From assembly GCA_023053685.1 (NCBI GenBank), contig JALIGW010000315.1:1-64000 (forward strand): DNA of 64,000 nucleotides, read 5' to 3'. Origin of the DNA: Diadophis punctatus similis (Eukaryota > Chordata > Lepidosauria > Squamata > Dipsadidae). Shown in pieces: positions 23,329 through 36,432 of the stretch; within the stretch, counting starts at the first letter, position 1; the number at the start of each line of letters is the position of its first letter. The notes beneath the pieces were generated by a model that saw nothing but the letters and a program-made list of their open reading frames with translations, searched no databases and was not told where the DNA came from. A program made the translations under genes and the position numbers.

Positions 23329-26300
23329 CTAGCCCAAAGTCTAACACAGCATTCGCCTTAGGATTCAATTCAGCCCAAAAACATCACTTTTGACAAACAC
23401 CTCAGAAATGAAAAAGAAACACATATTCCTGTTCCCCACGGGCTGGAAAGCCGAATTCTCGCTTGATTTTCGATTCCAAGCCTTCCCTGAAGAGATAGCC
23501 CAAGGTCTAACACAGCATTCGCCTTATTTCTCAATTCAGCCCAAAAACATCACTTTTGACAAACACCTCAGAAATGAAAAAGAAACACATATTCCTGTTC
23601 CCCACGGGCTGGAAAGCTGAATTCTCGCTCAATTTTTGATTCCGACCTTTCCCTGAAGAGCTAGCCCAAGGTCTAACACAGCATTCGCCTTATTTCTCAA
23701 TTCAGCCCAAAAACATCACTTTTGACAAACACCTCAGAAATGAAAATGAAACACATATTCCTGTTCCCCACAGGCTGGAAAGCTGAATTCTCGCTTGATT
23801 TTTGATTCCGAGCCTACCCTGAAAAGCTAGCCCAAAGTCTAACACAGCATTCTCCTTAGGATTCAATTCAGCCCAAAAACATCACTTTTGACAAACACCT
23901 CAGAAATGAAAAAGAAACACATATTCCTGTTCCCCATGGGCTGGAAAGCCGAATTCTCGCTCAATTTTTGATTCTGACCTTTCCCTGAAGAGCTAGCCCA
24001 AGGTCTAACACAGCATTCGCCTTATTTCTCAATTCGGCCCAAAAACATCACTTTTGACGAACACCTCAGAAATGAAAATGAAACACATATTCCTGTTCCC
24101 CACGGGCTGGAAAGCCGAATTCTCGCTCAATTTTTGATTCTGACCTTTCCCTGAAGAGCTAGCGCAAGGTCTAACACAGCATTCGCCTTATTTCTCAATT
24201 CAGCCCAAAAACATCACTTTTGACAAACACCTCAGAAATGAAAAAGAAACACATATTCCTGTTCCCCACGGGCTGGAAAGCCGAATTTTCGCTCAATTTT
24301 TGATTCCGACCTTTCCCTGAAGAGCTAGCCCAAGGTCTAACACAGCATTCTCAATTCAGCCAAAAAACATGACTTTTGACAAACACCTCAGAAATGAAAA
24401 TGAAACACATATTCGTGTTCCGCACAGGCTGGAAAGCCGAATTCTCGCTTGAATTTTGATTCCGACCTTTCCCTGAAGAGCTAGCCCACGGTCTAACACA
24501 GCATTCGCCTTATTTCTCAATTCAGCTCAAAAACATCACTTTTGACAAACACCTCAGAAATGAAAAAGAAACACATATTCCTGTTCCCCACAGGCTGGAA
24601 AGCCGAATTCTCGCTTGATTTTTGATTCCGACCTTTCCCTGAAGACCTAGCCCAAGGTCTAACACAGCATTCGCCTTATTTCTCAATTCAGCCCAAAAAC
24701 ATCACTTTTGGCAAACACCTCAGAAATGAAAAAGAAACACATATTCCTGTTCCCCACGGGCTGGAAAGCCGAATTCTCGCTCAATTTTTGATTCCGACCT
24801 TTCCCTGAAGAGCTAGCCCAAGGTCTAACACAGCATTCGCCTTATTTCTCAATTCAGCCCAAAAACATCACTTTTGACAAACACCTCAGAAATGAAAATG
24901 AAACACATATTCCTGTTCCCCACAGGCTGGAAAGCTGAATTCTCGCTTGATTTTTGATTCCGAGCCTACCCTGAAAAGCTAGCCCAAAGTCTAACACAGC
25001 ATTCGCCTTAGGATTCAATTCAGCCCAAAAACATCACTTTTGACAAACACCTCAGAAATGAAAAAGAAACACATATTCCTGTTCCCCATGCGCTGGAAAG
25101 CCGAATTCTCGCTCAATTTTTGATTCTGACCTTTCCCTGAAGAGCTAGCCCAAGGTCTAACACAGCATTCGCCTTATTTCTCAATTCGGCCCAAAAACAT
25201 CACTTTTGACAAACACCTCAGAAATGAAAATGAAACACATATTCCTGTTCCCCACGGGCTGGAAAGCTGAATTCTCGCTTGATTTTTGATTCCGAGCCTA
25301 CCCTGAAAAGCTAGCCCAAAGTCTAACACAGCATTCGCCTTAGGATTCAATTCAGCCCAAAAACATCACTTTTGACAAACACCTCAGAAATGAAAATGAA
25401 ACACATATTCCTGTTCCCCACAGGATGGAAAGCTGAATTCTCGCTTGATTTTTGATTCCGAGCCTACCCTGAAAAGCTAGCCCAAAGTCTAACACAGCAT
25501 TCGCCTTAGGATTCAATTCAGCCCAAAAACATCACTTTTGACAAACACCTCAGAAATGAAAATGAAACACATATTCCTGTTTCCCACAGGCTGGAAAGCT
25601 GAATTCTCGCTTGATTTTTGATTCCGAGCCTACCCTGAAAAGCTAGCCCAAAGTCTAACACAGCATTCGCCTTAGGATTCAATTCAGCCCAAAAACATCA
25701 CTATTGACAAACACCTCAGAAATGAAAAAGAAACACATATTCCTGTTCCCCATGGGCTGGAAAGCCGAATTCTCGCTTGATTATTGATTCTGACCTTTCC
25801 CTGAAGAGCTAGCGCAAGGTCTAACACAGCATTCGCCTTATTTCTCAATTCAGCCCAAAAACATCACTTTTGACAAACACCTCAGAAATGAAAAAGAAAC
25901 ACATATTCCTGTTCCCCACGGGCTGGAAAGCCGAATTCTCGCTCAATTTTTGATTCCGACCTTTCCCTGAAGAGCTAGCCCAAGGTCTAACACAGCATTC
26001 GCCTTATTTCTCAATTCAGCCAAAAAACATGACTTTTGACAAACACCTCAGAAATGAAAATGAAACACAAATTCGTGTTCCGCACAGGCTGGAAAGCCGA
26101 ATTCTCGCTTGATTTTTGATTCCGACCTTTCCCTGAAGAGCTAGTCCAAGGTCTAACACAGCATTCGCCTTATTTCTCAATTCAGCCCAAAAACATCACT
26201 TTTGACAAACACCTCAGAAATGAAAAAGAAACACATATTCCTGTTCCCCACAGGCTGGAAAGCCGAATTCTCGCTTGATTTTTGATTCCGACCTTTCCCT

Positions 26301-26640
26301 GAAGACCTAGCCCAAGGTCTAACACAGCATTCGCCTTATTTCTCAATTCAGCCCAAAAACATCACTTTTGGCAAACACCTCAGAAATGAAAAAGAAACAC
26401 ATATTCCTGTTCCCCACGGGCTGGAAAGCCGAATTCTCGCTCAATTTTTGATTCCGAGCCTACCCTGAAAAGCTAGCCCAAAGTCTAACACAGCATTCGC
26501 CTTAGGATTCAATTCAGCCCAAAAAAATCACTTTTGACAAACACCTCAGAAATGAAAAAGAAACACATATTCCTGTTCCCCACGGGCTGGAAAGCCGAAT
26601 TCTCGCTTGATTTTCGATTCCAAGCCTTCCCTGAAGAGCT
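23329..26640 (+). repeat. Long-range duplication (offset 18,224 bp), left copy
   Basis: Twenty monomers recur in order at 41,553-44,864. Shared private marks: GACGAACACC near 24,057, CCGAATTTTCGC near 24,281, CCCACGGTC near 24,485, a 10-bp deletion near 24,348, CAGCTCAAAAAC near 24,523, CACAAATTCG near 26,067, CTAGTCCAAGG near 26,142 and CCCAAAAAAATC near 26,519. Differences include CATGCGCTGG near 25,088 and GTTTCCCAC near 25,579, present only here. Confidence 0.87.
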
Positions 26641-26741
26641 AGCCCAAGGTCTAACACAGCATTCGCCTTATTTCTCAATTCAGCCCAAAAACATCACTTT
26701 TGACAAACACCTCAGAAATGAAAAAGAAACACATATTCCTG
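25082..26741 (+). repeat. 10-mer tandem HOR (1,660 bp), copy 1
   Basis: Ten monomers, repeated directly to the right. Both copies open with the rare CATGCGCTGG allele (near 25,088 and 26,748) and share CAGGATGG, CACTATTGAC, CACAAATTCG, CTAGTCC, the GAAGACCTAG junction and CCCAAAAAAATC. Copy 1 has CGCCTTATTTC in the unit near 25,998, where copy 2 has CGCCTCAGTTC. Confidence 0.88.
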
Positions 26742-28401
26742 TTCCCCATGCGCTGGAAAGCCGAATTCTCGCTCAATTTTTGATTCTGACCTTTCCCTGA
26801 AGAGCTAGCCCAAGGTCTAACACAGCATTCGCCTTATTTCTCAATTCGGCCCAAAAACATCACTTTTGACAAACACCTCAGAAATGAAAATGAAACACAT
26901 ATTCCTGTTCCCCACGGGCTGGAAAGCTGAATTCTCGCTTGATTTTTGATTCCGAGCCTACCCTGAAAAGCTAGCCCAAAGTCTAACACAGCAGTCGCCT
27001 TAGGATTCAATTCAGCCCAAAAACATCACTTTTGACAAACACCTCAGAAATGAAAATGAAACACATATTCCTGTTCCCCACAGGATGGAAAGCTGAATTC
27101 TCGCTTGATTTTTGATTCCGAGCCTACCCTGAAAAGCTAGCCCAAAGTCTAACACAGCATTCGCCTTAGGATTCAATTCAGCCCAAAAACATCACTTTTG
27201 ACCAACACCTCAGAAATGAAAATGAAACACATATTCCTGTTCCCCACAGGCTGGAAAGCTGAATTCTCGCTTGATTTTTGATTCCGAGCCTACCCTGAAA
27301 AGCTAGCCCAAAGTCTAACACAGCATTCGCCTTAGGATTCAATTCAGCCCAAAAACATCACTATTGACAAACACCTCAGAAATGAAAAAGAAACACATAT
27401 TCCTGTTCCCCATGGGCTGGAAAGCCGAATTCTCGCTTGATTATTGATTCTGACCTTTCCCTGAAGAGCTAGCGCAAGGTCTAACACAGCATTCGCCTTA
27501 TTTCTCAATTCAGCCCAAAAACATCACTTTTGACAAACACCTCAGAAATGAAAAAGAAACACATATTCCTGTTCCCCACGGGCTGGAAAGCCGAATTCTC
27601 GCTCAATTTTTGATTCCGACCTTTCCCTGAAGAGCTAGCCCAAGGTCTAACACAGCATTCGCCTCAGTTCTCAATTCAGCCAAAAAACATGACTTTTGAC
27701 AAACACCTCAGAAATGAAAATGAAACACAAATTCGTGTTCCGCACAGGCTGGAAAGCCGAATTCTCGCTTGATTTTTGATTCCGACCTTTCCCTGAAGAG
27801 CTAGTCCAAGGTCTAACACAGCATTCGCCTTATTTCTCAATTCAGCCCAAAAACATCACTTTTGACAAACACCTCAGAAATGAAAAAGAAACACATATTC
27901 CTGTTCCCCACAGGCTGGAAAGCCGAATTCTCGCTTGATTTTTGATTCCGACCTTTCCCTGAAGACCTAGCCCAAGGTCTAACACAGCATTCGCCTTATT
28001 TCTCAATTCAGCCCAAAAACATCACTTTTGGCAAACACCTCAGAAATGAAAAAGAAACACATATTCCTGTTCCCCACGGGCTGGAAAGCCGAATTCTCGC
28101 TCAATTTTTGATTCCGAGCCTACCCTGAAAAGCTAGCCCAAAGTCTAACACAGCATTCGCCTTAGGATTCAATTCAGCCCAAAAAAATCACTTTTGACAA
28201 ACACCTCAGAAATGAAAAAGAAACACATATTCCTGTTCCCCACGGGCTGGAAAGCCGAATTCTCGCTTGATTTTCGATTCCAAGCCTTCCCTGAAGAGCT
28301 AGCCCAAGGTCTAACACAGCATTCGCCTTATTTCTCAATTCAGCCCAAAAACATCACTTTTGACAAACACCTCAGAAATGAAAAAGAAACACATATTCCT
28401 G
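26742..28401 (+). repeat. 10-mer tandem HOR (1,660 bp), copy 2
   Basis: Same order as copy 1. Private changes here include CAGCAGTCGCC near 26,991 and GACCAACACC near 27,200. The block ends inside the monomer after the open-frame unit at 28,133, where CATGCG is replaced by CACGGG. Confidence 0.87.
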
Positions 28402-29792
28402 TTCCCCACGGGCTGGAAAGCCGAATTCTCGCTCAATTTTTGATTCCGAGCCTACCCTGAAAAGCTAGCCCAAAGTCTAACACAGCATTCGCCTTAGGAT
28501 TCAATTCAGCCCAAAAAAATCACTTTTGACAAACACCTCAGAAATGAAAAAGAAACACATATTCCTGTTCCCCACGGGCTGGAAAGCCGAATTCTCGCTT
28601 GATTTTCGATTCCAAGCCTTCCCTGAAGAGCTAGCCCAAGGTCTAACACAGCATTCGCCTTATTTCTCAATTCAGCCCAAAAACATCACTTTTGACAAAC
28701 ACCTCAGAAATGAAAAAGAAACACATATTCCTGTTCCCCACGGGCTGGAAAGCTGAATTCTCGCTCAATTTTTGATTCCGACCTTTCCCTGAAGAGCTAG
28801 CCCAAGGTCTAACACAGCATTCGCCTTAGGATTCAATTCAGCCCAAAAACATCACTTTTGACAAACACCTCAGAAAGGAAAAAGAAACACATATTCCTGT
28901 TCCCCACGGGCTGGAAAGCCGAATTCTCGCTTGATTTTCGATTCCGACCTTTCACTGAAGAGCTAGCCCAAGGTCTAACACAGCATTCGCCTTATTTCTC
29001 AATTCAGCCCAAAAACATCACTTTTGGCAAACACCTCAGAAATGAAAAAGAAACACATATTCCTGTTCCCCATGGGCTGGAAAGCTGAATTCTCGCTCAA
29101 TTTTTGATTCTGACCTTTCCCTGAAGAGCTAGCCCAAGGTCTAACACAGCATTCGCCTTATTTCTCAATTCAGCCCAAAAACATCACTTTTGACAAACAC
29201 CTCAGAAATGAAAAAGAAACACATATTCCTGTTCCCCACGGGCTGGAAAGCCGAATTCTCGCTTGATTTTCGATTCCAAGCCTTCCCTGAAGAGCTAGCC
29301 CAAGGTCTAACACAGCATTCGCCTTATTTCTCAATTCAGCCCAAAAACATCACTTTTGACAAACACCTCAGAAATGAAAAAGAAACACATATTCCTGTTC
29401 CCCACAGGCTGGAAAGCCGAATTCTCGCTTGATTTTTGATTCCGACCTTTCCCTGAAGAGCTAGCCCAAGGTCTAACCCAGCATTCGCCTTAGGATTCAA
29501 TTCAGCCCAAAAACATCACTTTTGACAAACACCTCAGAAAGGAAAAAGAAACACATATTCCTGTTCCCCACGGGCTGGAAAGCCGAATTCTCGCTTGATT
29601 TTCGATTCCGACCTTTCACTGAAGAGCTAGCCCAAGGTCTAACACAGCATTCGCCTTATTTCTCAATTCAGCCCAAAAACATCACTTTTGGCAAACACCT
29701 CAGAAATGAAAAAGAAACACATATTCCTGTTCCCCATGGGCTGGAAAGCTGAATTCTCGCTCAATTTTTGATTCTGACCTTTCCCTGAAGAG
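28133..29792 (+). repeat. Dimer series (332 bp x 5)
   Basis: Open-frame monomers start at 28,133, 28,465, 28,797, 29,129 and 29,461, exactly two monomers apart, each followed by a non-open monomer. The open-frame kind alternates: CAAGCCTTCCC, CAAGCCTTCCC, CGACCTTTCAC, CAAGCCTTCCC, CGACCTTTCAC. This is the densest run of CGA-retaining monomers in the window. Confidence 0.85.
28858..29088 (+). other. Non-genic open frame, CGACCTTTCAC class
   Basis: Representative of 10 frames starting at 28858, 29522, 30684, 31846, 45256, 47580, 51228, 55046, 58532 and 63180. Marked by GAAAGGAAAAAG (Arg for the usual Met at codon 7), a CGACCTTTCACTG tail and GGCAAAC in the following monomer. Four copies (31846, 55046, 58532, 63180) also share CAGGCCAAAAAC. 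Found only right of 28.8 kb, so it arose or arrived after the left third was built. Not a gene, for the same frame reason. Confidence 0.85.
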
Positions 29793-32700
29793 CTAGCCCA
29801 AGGTCTAACACAGCATTCGCCTTATTTCTCAATTCAGCCCAAAAACATCACTTTTGACAAACACCTCAGAAATGAAAATGAAACACATATTCCTGTTCCC
29901 CACAGGCTGGAAAGCTGAATTCTCGCTTGATTTTTGATTCCGAGCCTACCCTGAAAAGCTAGCCCAAAGTCTAACACAGCATTCGCCTTAGGATTCAATT
30001 CAGCCCAAAAACATCACTTTTGACAAACACCTCAGAAATGAAAAAGAAACACATATTCCTGTTCCCCATGGGCTGGAAAGCTGAATTCTCGCTTGATTAT
30101 TGATTCCGAGCCTACCCTGAAAAGCTAGCCCAAGGTCTAACACAGCATTCGCCTTATTTCTCAATTCAGCCCAAAAACATCACTTTTGACAAACACCTCA
30201 GAAATGAAAAAGAAACACATATTCCTGTTCCCCACGGGCTGGAAAGCTGAATTCTCGCTCAATTTTTGATTCCGACCTTTCCCTGAAGAGCTAGCCCAAG
30301 GTCTAACACAGCATTCGCCTTATTTCTCAATTCAGCCCAAAAACATCACTTTTGACAAACACCTCAGAAATGAAAATGAAACACATATTCCTGTTCCCCA
30401 CAGGCTGGAAAGCTGAATTCTCGCTTGATTTTTTATTCCGAGCCTACCCTGAAAAGCTAGCCCAAAGTCTAACACAGCATTCGCCTTAGGATTCAATTCA
30501 GCCCAAAAACATCACTTTTGACAAACACCTCAGAAATGAAAAAGAAACACATATTCCTGTTCCCCACAGGCTGGAAAGCCGAATTCTCGCTTGATTTTTG
30601 ATTCCGACCTTTCCCTGAAGAGCTAGCCCAAGGTCTAACCCAGCATTCGCCTTAGGATTCAATTCAGCCCAAAAACATCACTTTTGACAAACACCTCAGA
30701 AAGGAAAAAGAAACACATATTCCTGTTCCCCACGGGCTGGAAAGCCGAATTCTCGCTTGATTTTCGATTCCGACCTTTCACTGAAGAGTTAGCCCAAGGT
30801 CTAACACAGCATTCGCCTTATTTCTCAATTCAGCCCAAAAACATCACTTTTGGCAAACACCTCAGAAATGAAAAAGAAACACATATTCCTGTTCCCCATG
30901 GGCTGGAAAGCTGAATTCTCGCTCAATTTTTGATTCTGACCTTTCCCTGAAGAGCTAGCCCAAGGTCTAACACAGCATTCGCCTTATTTCTCAATTCAGC
31001 CCAAAAACATCACTTTTGACAAACACCTCAGAAATGAAAATGAAACACATATTCCTGTTCCCCACAGGCTGGAAAGCTGAATTCTCACTTGATTTTTGAT
31101 TCCGAGCCTACCCTGAAGAGCTAGCCCAAAGTCTAACACAGCATTCGCCTTAGGATTCAATTCAGCCCAAAAACATCACTTTTGACAAACACCTCAGAAA
31201 TGAAAAAGAAACACATATTCCTGTTCCCCATGGGCTGGAAAGCTGAATTCTCGCTTGATTATTGATTCCGAGCCTACCCTGAAAAGCTAGCCCAAAGTCT
31301 AACACAGCATTCGCCTTAGGATTCAATTCAGCCCAAAAACATCACTTTTGACAAACACCTCAGAAATGAAAATGAAACACATATTCCTGTTCCCCACAGG
31401 ATGGAAAGCTGAATTCTCGCTTGATTTTTGATTCCGAGCCTACCCTGAAAAGCTAGCCCAAAGTCTAACACAGCATTCGACTTAGGATTCAATTCAGCCC
31501 AAAAACATCACTTTTGACAAACACCTTAGAAATGAAAAAGAAACACATATTCCTGTTCCCCATGGGCTGGAAAGCCGAATTCTCGCTCAATTTTTGATTC
31601 CGACCTTTCCCTGAAGAGCTAGCCCAAGGTCTAACACAGCATTCGCCTTATTTCTCAATTCAGCCCAAAAACATCACTTTTGACAAACACCTCAGAAATG
31701 AAAAAGAAACACATATTCCTGTTCCCCACAGGCTGGAAAGCCGAATTCTCGCTTGATTTTTGATTCCGACCTTTCCCTGAAGAGCTAGCCCAAGGTCTAA
31801 CCCAGCATTCGCCTTAGGATTCAATTCAGCCCAAAAACATCACTTTTGACAAACACCTCAGAAAGGAAAAAGAAACACATATTCCTGTTCCCCACGGGCT
31901 GGAAAGCCGAATTCTCGCTTGATTTTCGATTCCGACCTTTCACTGAAGAGCTAGCCCAAGGTCTAACACAGCATTCGCCTTATTTCTCAATTCAGGCCAA
32001 AAACATCACTTTTGGCAAACACCTCAGAAATGAAAAAGAAACACATATTCCTGTTCCCCATGGGCTGGAAAGCTGAATTCTCGCTCAATTTTTGATTCTG
32101 ACCTTTCCCTGAAGAGCTAGCCCAAGGTCTAACACAGCATTCGCCTTATTTCTCAATTCAGCCCAAAAACATCACTTTTGACAAACACCTCAGAAATGAA
32201 AATGAAACACATATTCCTGTTCCCCACAGGCTGGAAAGCTGAATTCTCGCTTGATTTTTGATTCCGAGCCTACCCTGAAAAGCTAGCCCAAAGTCTAACA
32301 CAGCATTCGCCTTAGGATTCAATTCAGCCCAAAAACATCACTTTTGACAAACACCTCAGAAATGAAAAAGAAACACATATTCCTGTTCCCCATGGGCTGG
32401 AAAGCTGAATTCTCGCTTGATTATTGATTCCGAGCATACCCTGAAAAGCTAGCCCAAAGTCTAACACAGCATTCGCCTTAGGATTCAAATCAGCCCAAAA
32501 ACATCACTTTTGACAAACACCTCAGAAATGAAAATGAAACACATATTCCTGTTCCCCACAGGATGGAAAGCTGAATTCTCGCTTGATTTTTGATTCCGAG
32601 CCTACCCTGAAAAGCTAGCCCAAAGTCTAACACAGCATTCGCCTTAGGATTCAATTCAGCCCAAAAACATCACTTTTGACAAACACCTCAGAAATGAAAA

Positions 32701-32946
32701 AGAAACACATATTCCTGTTCCCCACGGGCTGGAAAGCCGAATTCTTGCTCAATTTTTGATTCCGAGCCTACCCTGAAAAGCTAGCCCAAAGTCTAACACA
32801 GCATTCGCCTTAGGATTCAATTCAGCCCAAAAACATCACTTTTGACAAACACCTCAGAAATGAAAAAGAAACACATATTCCTGTTCCCCACGGGCTGGAA
32901 AGCCGAATTCTCGCTTGATTTTTGATTCCGACCTTTCCCTGAAGAC
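29461..32946 (+). repeat. 7-mer spacing (1,162 bp x 3)
   Basis: Monomers with the GAAAGGAAAAAG head and CGACCTTTCAC tail start at 29,461, 30,623 and 31,785, exactly seven monomers apart. The first four monomers of each group agree. Monomers five to seven differ in kind between groups, so spacing is kept while content is swapped. Confidence 0.8.
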
Positions 32947-33610
32947 CTAGCCCAAGGTCTAACACAGCATTCGCCTTATTTCTCAATTCAGCCCAAAAAC
33001 ATCACTTTTGGCAAACACCTCAGAAATGAAAAAGAAACACATATTCCTGTTCCCCACGGGCTGGAAAGCCGAATTCTTGCTCAATTTTTGATTCCGAGCC
33101 TACCCTGAAAAGCTAGCCCAAAGTCTAACACAGCATTCGCCTTAGGATTCAATTCAGCCCAAAAACATCACTTTTGACAAACACCTCAGAAATGAAAAAG
33201 AAACACATATTCCTGTTCCCCACGGGCTGGAAAGCCGAATTCTCGCTTGATTTTCGATTCCAAGCCTTCCCTGAAGAGCTAGCCCAAGGTCTAACACAGC
33301 ATTCGCCTTATTTCTCAATTCAGCCCAAAAACATCACTTTTGACAAACACCTCAGAAATGAAATAGAAACACATATTCCTGTTCCCCACGGGCTGGAAAG
33401 CTGAATTCTTGCTCAATTTTTGATTCCGACCTTTCCCTGAAGAGCTAGCCCAAGGTCTAACACAGCATTCGCCTTATTTCTCAATTCAGCCCAAAAACAT
33501 CACTTTTGACAAACACCTCAGAAATGAAAATGAAACACATATTCCTGTTCCCCACAGGCTGGAAAGCTGAATTCTCGCTTGATTTTTGATTCCGAGCCTA
33601 CCCTGAAAAG
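32117..33610 (+). repeat. 9-mer block (1,494 bp), first copy
   Basis: Nine monomers that recur at 34,939 (+2,822 bp) and 58,803 (+26,686 bp). Shared marks: GAGCATACCC near 32,433, CAAATCAGCCC near 32,487, CAGGATGG near 32,561, AATTCTTGCTC in two units and GAAATAGAAAC near 33,361. Confidence 0.88.
32615..33610 (+). repeat. 6-mer tandem HOR (996 bp), copy 1
   Basis: Six monomers: AATTCTTGCTC unit; CACGGG unit with GAAGACC tail; GGCAAAC/AATTCTTGCTC unit; open-frame unit; GAAATAG/AATTCTTGCTC unit; AAAATG/CACAGG unit. The next 996 bp repeat this with no difference that I could see by eye. Related copies lie at 35,437 and 59,301, with a partial, older version near 20.0-20.85 kb. Confidence 0.9.
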
Positions 33611-34606
33611 CTAGCCCAAAGTCTAACACAGCATTCGCCTTAGGATTCAATTCAGCCCAAAAACATCACTTTTGACAAACACCTCAGAAATGAAAAAGAA
33701 ACACATATTCCTGTTCCCCACGGGCTGGAAAGCCGAATTCTTGCTCAATTTTTGATTCCGAGCCTACCCTGAAAAGCTAGCCCAAAGTCTAACACAGCAT
33801 TCGCCTTAGGATTCAATTCAGCCCAAAAACATCACTTTTGACAAACACCTCAGAAATGAAAAAGAAACACATATTCCTGTTCCCCACGGGCTGGAAAGCC
33901 GAATTCTCGCTTGATTTTTGATTCCGACCTTTCCCTGAAGACCTAGCCCAAGGTCTAACACAGCATTCGCCTTATTTCTCAATTCAGCCCAAAAACATCA
34001 CTTTTGGCAAACACCTCAGAAATGAAAAAGAAACACATATTCCTGTTCCCCACGGGCTGGAAAGCCGAATTCTTGCTCAATTTTTGATTCCGAGCCTACC
34101 CTGAAAAGCTAGCCCAAAGTCTAACACAGCATTCGCCTTAGGATTCAATTCAGCCCAAAAACATCACTTTTGACAAACACCTCAGAAATGAAAAAGAAAC
34201 ACATATTCCTGTTCCCCACGGGCTGGAAAGCCGAATTCTCGCTTGATTTTCGATTCCAAGCCTTCCCTGAAGAGCTAGCCCAAGGTCTAACACAGCATTC
34301 GCCTTATTTCTCAATTCAGCCCAAAAACATCACTTTTGACAAACACCTCAGAAATGAAATAGAAACACATATTCCTGTTCCCCACGGGCTGGAAAGCTGA
34401 ATTCTTGCTCAATTTTTGATTCCGACCTTTCCCTGAAGAGCTAGCCCAAGGTCTAACACAGCATTCGCCTTATTTCTCAATTCAGCCCAAAAACATCACT
34501 TTTGACAAACACCTCAGAAATGAAAATGAAACACATATTCCTGTTCCCCACAGGCTGGAAAGCTGAATTCTCGCTTGATTTTTGATTCCGAGCCTACCCT
34601 GAAAAG
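33611..34606 (+). repeat. 6-mer tandem HOR (996 bp), copy 2
   Basis: This direct repeat of 32,615-33,610 is apparently base-for-base identical. The next monomer (34,607) is an open-frame unit with GTTCTCCACGGG, not another 6-mer. The block is therefore exactly two copies here. Confidence 0.9.
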
Positions 34607-34938
34607 CTAGCCCAAAGTCTAACACAGCATTCGCCTTAGGATTCAATTCAGCCCAAAAACATCACTTTTGACAAACACCTCAGAAATGAAAAAGAAACAC
34701 ATATTCCTGTTCTCCACGGGCTGGAAAGCCGAATTCTCGCTTGATTTTCGATTCCAAGCCTTCCCTGAAGAGCTAGCCCAAGGTCTAACACAGCATTCGC
34801 CTTATTTCTCAATTCAGCCCAAAAACATCACTTTTGACAAACACCTCAGAAATGAAAAAGAAACACATATTCCTGTTCCCCACGGGCTGGAAAGCTGAAT
34901 TCTCGCTCAATTTTTGATTCCGAACTTTCCCTGAAGAG

Positions 34939-36432
34939 CTAGCCCAAGGTCTAACACAGCATTCGCCTTATTTCTCAATTCAGCCCAAAAACATCACTTT
35001 TGACAAACACCTCAGAAATGAAAATGAAACACATATTCCTGTTCCCCACAGGCTGGAAAGCTGAATTCTCGCTTGATTTTTGATTCCGAGCCTACCCTGA
35101 AAAGCTAGCCCAAAGTCTAACACAGCATTCGCCTTAGGATTCAATTCAGCCCAAAAACATCACTTTTGACAAACACCTCAGAAATGAAAAAGAAACACAT
35201 ATTCCTGTTCCCCATGGGCTGGAAAGCTGAATTCTCGCTTGATTATTGATTCCGAGCATACCCTGAAAAGCTAGCCCAAAGTCTAACACAGCATTCGCCT
35301 TAGGATTCAAATCAGCCCAAAAACATCACTTTTGACAAACACCTCAGAAATGAAAATGAAACACATATTCCTGTTCCCCACAGGATGGAAAGCTGAATTC
35401 TCGCTTGATTTTTGATTCCGAGCCTACCCTGAAAAGCTAGCCCAAAGTCTAACACAGCATTCGCCTTAGGATTCAATTCAGCCCAAAAACATCACTTTTG
35501 ACAAACACCTCAGAAATGAAAAAGAAACACATATTCCTGTTCCCCACGGGCTGGAAAGCCGAATTCTTGCTCAATTTTTGATTCCGAGCCTACCCTGAAA
35601 AGCTAGCCCAAAGTCTAACACAGCATTCGCCTTAGGATTCAATTCAGCCCAAAAACATCACTTTTGACAAACACCTCAGAAATGAAAAAGAAACACATAT
35701 TCCTGTTCCCCACGGGCTGGAAAGCCGAATTCTCGCTTGATTTTTGATTCCGACCTTTCCCTGAAGACCTAGCCCAAGGTCTAACACAGCATTCGCCTTA
35801 TTTCTCAATTCAGCCCAAAAACATCACTTTTGGCAAACACCTCAGAAATGAAAAAGAAACACATATTCCTGTTCCCCACGGGCTGGAAAGCCGAATTCTT
35901 GCTCAATTTTTGATTCCGAGCCTACCCTGAAAAGCTAGCCCAAAGTCTAACACAGCATTCGCCTTAGGATTCAATTCAGCCCAAAAACATCACTTTTGAC
36001 AAACACCTCAGAAATGAAAAAGAAACACATATTCCTGTTCCCCACGGGCTGGAAAGCCGAATTCTCGCTTGATTTTCGATTCCAAGCCTTCCCTGAAGAG
36101 CTAGCCCAAGGTCTAACACAGCATTCGCCTTATTTCTCAATTCAGCCCAAAAACATCACTTTTGACAAACACCTCAGAAATGAAATAGAAACACATATTC
36201 CTGTTCCCCACGGGCTGGAAAGCTGAATTCTTGCTCAATTTTTGATTCCGACCTTTCCCTGAAGAGCTAGCCCAAGGTCTAACACAGCATTCGCCTTATT
36301 TCTCAATTCAGCCCAAAAACATCACTTTTGACAAACACCTCAGAAATGAAAATGAAACACATATTCCTGTTCCCCACAGGCTGGAAAGCTGAATTCTCGC
36401 TTGATTTTTGATTCCGAGCCTACCCTGAAAAG
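34939..36432 (+). repeat. 9-mer block (1,494 bp), second copy
   Basis: It carries the same nine monomers as 32,117-33,610, including CAAATCAGCCC near 35,309 and GAAATAGAAAC near 36,183. The last six monomers are a third copy of the 996-bp 6-mer. To the right it runs into the 15,581-bp-offset duplication. Confidence 0.88.
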
